A stretch of DNA of 6,632 nucleotides from Bacillota bacterium. Its GTDB lineage: Bacteria > Bacillota_A > Clostridia > Clostridiales > Clostridiaceae. How positions within the stretch are numbered: position 1 is the stretch's first letter; the number at the start of each line of letters is the position of its first letter. Under the pieces are notes generated by a model that saw nothing but the letters and a program-made list of their open reading frames with translations, had not been told where the DNA came from and made no database searches. Positions 4,538 through 6,632 of this stretch are shown here, one piece after another. A program made the position numbers and the translations under genes. The stretch covers positions 1-6,632 of the forward strand of contig JAJXYA010000089.1 of the NCBI GenBank assembly GCA_021780795.1, read 5' to 3'.

Positions 4538-5671
4538 ATGAAGTATCGGGATTATGGTAATACAGGAGAAAAGGTTTCAACTTTAGGTTTTGGCTGCATG
4601 AGGTTGCCTGAGGTAGAACTAAATGGAGATTGGTATATTGATGAAGAAAAAGCTTTACCTATGCTTTTTAAAGGTTACGAAAGTGGTATAAATTACTTTG
4701 ATTCAGCACCATATTACTGTCACAAGAATAGTGAGCATGCAATGGGAAAAGCTTTAAAAAGCGTAAGGGATAAGGTGAAGTTAACTACAAAACTCCCTTT
4801 GGATGATGTTAAAAAGCCTTCTGATATGAGGAGATTTCTTGAGAATAGTTTGAAAAATATGGACACATCTTATATAGATTTTTATCATTTTTGGGGAATG
4901 AACTTAAATAAGCTTGAAATAGCTAAGACTAACGATCTTTTTAATGAGGCTCGAAAAGCAAAAGAAGAAGGCTTAATAAGGCATTTGAGTTTTTCTTTCC
5001 ATGATGCACCAGAAAACATGATTAAGATTATAGATGCCGGGGAAGGAATCTTTGAATCTGTTTTATGCCAATATAATCTTCTTGACAGAGCAAATGAAAA
5101 GTCTATAGTCTATGCAAGAAAAAAAGGACTAGGAGTAGCAGCTATGGGTCCTGTAGCAGGAGGTAGACTTGCAGCACCTACTGAGCTTTATAAGAAACTT
5201 ACAGGTAAGGAATCTATAGCTACCTATGAGCTTGCATTAAAATTTGTTTTAGGAAATGAGGATATAAGTCTTGCTCTATCTGGCATGGAGAATATGGATA
5301 TGTTAGAGAAAAATCTTGCTATCGCAAATCTTGAGACTTATATGACTAAGGCAGAATGGGACAAAGTTGGTATTGCCATGGAAGAGATTAAGAGATTTTC
5401 AGAATTATATTGCACTGGATGCAATTACTGTCAACCATGTCCTAAGAACATAATTATCCCTAAAATATTTAACATGTACACTTATCATAATGTTTACGGC
5501 TTAACGGGAGTAGCAAAGGGTGAATTTGAATCTTATAAGAAGAAGTCACCAGATCTGGCATTACCAGAAGCCTGCGTAGATTGTGGTATGTGTGAAGCAA
5601 AATGTCCTCAACACCTTAAAATCAGAGAAGAATTAAAGAGAGTAGTTAAGGTTTTAGATGAAATAAAATAA
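4538..5671 (+). CDS. Aldo/keto reductase with C-terminal 4Fe-4S ferredoxin-like module
   Basis: This 377-residue protein has an N-terminal NAD(P)H-dependent AKR TIM barrel (about 1-285). The catalytic tetrad is visible as D55 and Y60 (YFDSAPYY), K85 (TTKLPL) and H117 (DFYHFWG). Barrel strands include MKYRDYGNTGEKVSTLGFGCMRL at the start, given here as residues 1-23. The C-terminal extension carries cysteines C292, C295, C298 and C301 (CTGCNYCQPCP) and C346, C349, C352 and C356 (CVDCGMCEAKCPQ), enough for iron-sulfur clusters. This makes it one of the oxidoreductases common in anaerobes that pair an AKR barrel with a ferredoxin-like tail, probably cytosolic; the substrate is unknown. The start is supported by AAGGAG about 10 nt before ATG. 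It has its own promoter and a terminator right after the stop, so it is monocistronic. The convergent neighbour is a TipA-like regulator; no evidence in the sequence links their control. Confidence 0.92.
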   Translation: MKYRDYGNTGEKVSTLGFGCMRLPEVELNGDWYIDEEKALPMLFKGYESGINYFDSAPYYCHKNSEHAMGKALKSVRDKVKLTTKLPLDDVKKPSDMRRFLENSLKNMDTSYIDFYHFWGMNLNKLEIAKTNDLFNEARKAKEEGLIRHLSFSFHDAPENMIKIIDAGEGIFESVLCQYNLLDRANEKSIVYARKKGLGVAAMGPVAGGRLAAPTELYKKLTGKESIATYELALKFVLGNEDISLALSGMENMDMLEKNLAIANLETYMTKAEWDKVGIAMEEIKRFSELYCTGCNYCQPCPKNIIIPKIFNMYTYHNVYGLTGVAKGEFESYKKKSPDLALPEACVDCGMCEAKCPQHLKIREELKRVVKVLDEIK

Positions 5672-5690
5672 ATCCCCTTTAAGGGGGCAT

Positions 5691-5725
5691 AGGAGATGAC
5701 TAGAAGTCGTCTCCTTTATTTTTAT
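5691..5725 (+). terminator. Rho-independent terminator of the aldo/keto reductase gene
   Basis: AGGAGATGACT (5691-5701) pairs with AGTCGTCTCCT (5705-5715), an 11-bp stem with one U-G pair and an AGA loop. TTATTTTTATT follows. A short GC-rich dyad, CCCC-TTTAA-GGGG (5674-5686), precedes it just after the stop. On the minus strand the exit side is not T-rich, so it serves the reductase gene, not the convergent merR-type gene. Confidence 0.85.
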
Positions 5726-5736
5726 TATATTTTTTA

Positions 5737-6501
5737 TTACTTTTTCATACCCGTGTATATTAAAACTGCATCTCGTAAAAAAGCTGCTGTACCTGGCTGC
5801 TCTTTATCATAATATGCCGTAAATCTTTCATCATCAACATACATTTGAGCAAGCCCAGCGTGTGCTTCCTTACTATACTCACTCCAATAATATGCGAGCC
5901 ATTTTTTGTGCAAATCAGCTGCCTTTTGAGCTATATCACTAGCTGGGTCTCCATTTTTAAAAGCTTCAGCAAGGGTGATTGTCACCTGCTCAGCTAGCTT
6001 TGTAACTTCATTATATTGCTCCTCTGTCATGTTCATTACCTTTGCATTTGATTTTTCAATTGTTTCCTTTCCATATTTTTCTCTGACTTCTTTACCATAC
6101 TTTTTCTCATTATCCTCGATCATGTTTTTCTTAAAGCCTTCAAATTTTTCTTTATTACTCATTATAATTTTCCCTCCCGTTAAAGCTATTGTTTTGTCCA
6201 CGTTAGCAATTAAAATATCTAATTGATTTCTTTTTTCTAGGAGCTTTTCACGATGTTCTCTAAGTGCATTAACTCCATCGAAGGAAGGTGCAGTAACTAT
6301 CTCCTTTATACTATCTAAACTCACGCCTAGTTCTCTGTAAAAAAGTATCTGCTGTAACCTATCAACTTCCTTTTCGCCATAAATTCGATATCCTGATGAA
6401 TTGATTCTTGCCGGCCTCAGAATTCCTATTTCATCATAATACCTAAGTGTTCTAGTGCTTACACCCGCCAGCTTTCCTAGCTTTTGCACTGTATATTCCA
6501 T
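5737..6501 (-). CDS. MerR-family regulator with TipAS ligand-binding domain (TipAL/Mta type)
   Basis: This 254-residue protein is close to the 253 or so of Streptomyces TipAL. Residues 1-70 form the MerR DNA-binding domain (MEYTVQKLGKLAGVSTRTLR, then YYDEIGILRP, RINSSGYRIY). A dimerising coiled coil follows at about 77-107. Residues 114-254 are a TipAS-type domain (MSNKEKFEGF..., DLHKKWLAYYWSEYSKEAHAGLAQMYVDDERF..., LRDAVLIY), which in the family binds thiopeptides or other amphipathic drugs. Such proteins bind a 19-bp-spaced promoter and untwist it on ligand binding, usually activating their own gene and sometimes a drug pump. Exactly such a promoter precedes this gene (6524-6554). The start has AAGGAGATGA about 6-7 nt before ATG. 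The protein has no cysteine at all, so the covalent thiostrepton capture known for TipA is not possible; ligand binding would be reversible, as in Mta-like members. The ligand is unknown. Confidence 0.93.
   Translation of the reverse strand: MEYTVQKLGKLAGVSTRTLRYYDEIGILRPARINSSGYRIYGEKEVDRLQQILFYRELGVSLDSIKEIVTAPSFDGVNALREHREKLLEKRNQLDILIANVDKTIALTGGKIIMSNKEKFEGFKKNMIEDNEKKYGKEVREKYGKETIEKSNAKVMNMTEEQYNEVTKLAEQVTITLAEAFKNGDPASDIAQKAADLHKKWLAYYWSEYSKEAHAGLAQMYVDDERFTAYYDKEQPGTAAFLRDAVLIYTGMKK
6160..6178 (-). promoter_or_regulatory. Internal ribosome-binding site and start for a TipAS-like short product
   Basis: GGGAGG (minus strand, 6173-6178) lies 10 nt before an in-frame ATG (6160-6162) that encodes M114, the first residue of the ligand-binding domain. 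Initiation here would give a 141-residue protein lacking the DNA-binding domain. In Streptomyces tipA an internal start yields the 144-residue TipAS drug-sequestering protein from the same gene; the position and length match. Confidence 0.55.
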
Positions 6502-6523
6502 ACGCTCATCTCCTTACAATATT

Positions 6524-6554
6524 AATATACACTTTTACGTAGCGTTAATGTCAA
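6524..6554 (-). promoter_or_regulatory. MerR-type 19-bp-spacer promoter and operator, probably autoregulated
   Basis: Minus-strand TTGACA (6549-6554, perfect) and TATATT (6524-6529, 5/6) are separated by 19 bp, the overlong spacing that MerR activators correct by distorting DNA. The spacer holds the imperfect dyad TTAACG-CTA-CGTAAA, resembling known TipA/Mta-family operators. Transcription would start about 16 nt before the ATG of the regulator. No second promoter facing the other way is seen, so the target in view is the gene itself. Confidence 0.85.
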
Positions 6555-6632
6555 CAGTATTTTAAAAAATGTTTTTTGATATAAAGAGAGAAGTAAAACA
6601 GGTAATTAACCTTTCACACTCATATCTAAAAT
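6555..6632. other. Window end, no gene recognised
   Basis: Upstream DNA of the merR-type gene. Frames on both strands are short and stop-rich. The edge may hold the tail of a neighbouring gene, but nothing is identifiable. Confidence 0.3.

Noticed and set aside
5975..6226. 83-codon plus-strand open frame inside the TipA-like gene
   Set aside because: Antisense to a strongly supported coding region. The Phe/Ser-rich translation is what reversed Lys/Glu-rich coding gives.
1..6632. A new defence, mobile or biosynthetic system
   Set aside because: No set of adjacent co-directional genes of unknown function, no integrase, transposase or repeat array, and no reverse-transcriptase or nuclease domain was found. 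The units are independent and mostly from known families.

Overview
The window is AT-rich DNA with strong Shine-Dalgarno sequences (AGGGGG, AAGGAG, GAGGTGA), sigma-A-type promoters, intrinsic terminators, and proteins typical of low-GC Firmicutes. The best guess is Clostridium in the broad sense, and it is an inference from style and family content. It looks like an ordinary chromosomal accessory stretch of short, mostly single-gene units. I see no phage, IS element, CRISPR array, rRNA or tRNA, and no gene cluster that amounts to a recognisable new system.

Layout. 1-203 (minus) is the N-terminal part of an alpha/beta hydrolase that starts at TTG and has its own promoter. 345-947 (minus) encodes a protein ending in a SHOCT domain. 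1129-1776 (minus) encodes a stand-alone C39/papain-like putative cysteine protease. 1920-2390 (plus) encodes a GreA-family transcript-cleavage factor. The last two are divergent, and their promoters overlap on an 18-bp perfect palindrome. Next, 2491-2832 (plus) is the wreck of an sdpR-sdpI-type pair: the C-terminal half of an ArsR-like repressor runs in frame into a short DUF1648 membrane protein, followed by a terminator at 2944-2979. 3227-3720 (minus) is a GNAT acetyltransferase split by a one-base frameshift. 4085-4237 (minus) is a 50-residue cysteine-rich protein with its own extended -10 promoter and terminator. 4538-5671 (plus) encodes an aldo/keto reductase with a C-terminal iron-sulfur module. 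5737-6501 (minus), convergent with it, encodes a MerR regulator of the TipAL/Mta type, with the family's 19-bp-spaced promoter and a likely internal start for a separate TipAS-like ligand-binding protein.

How the genes work together. Little here is an operon. The regulators (TipA-like, the dead SdpR-like one, GreA) and enzymes (hydrolase, reductase, acetyltransferase) are scattered single units, as expected of a stress and small-molecule-response accessory region. Two of the units are decaying (the sdpRI-like pair and the GNAT gene). The most informative points are the possible two-product tipA-like gene, the small cysteine-rich protein that a length cutoff would miss, the overlapping divergent promoters at the palindrome, and the broken genes.
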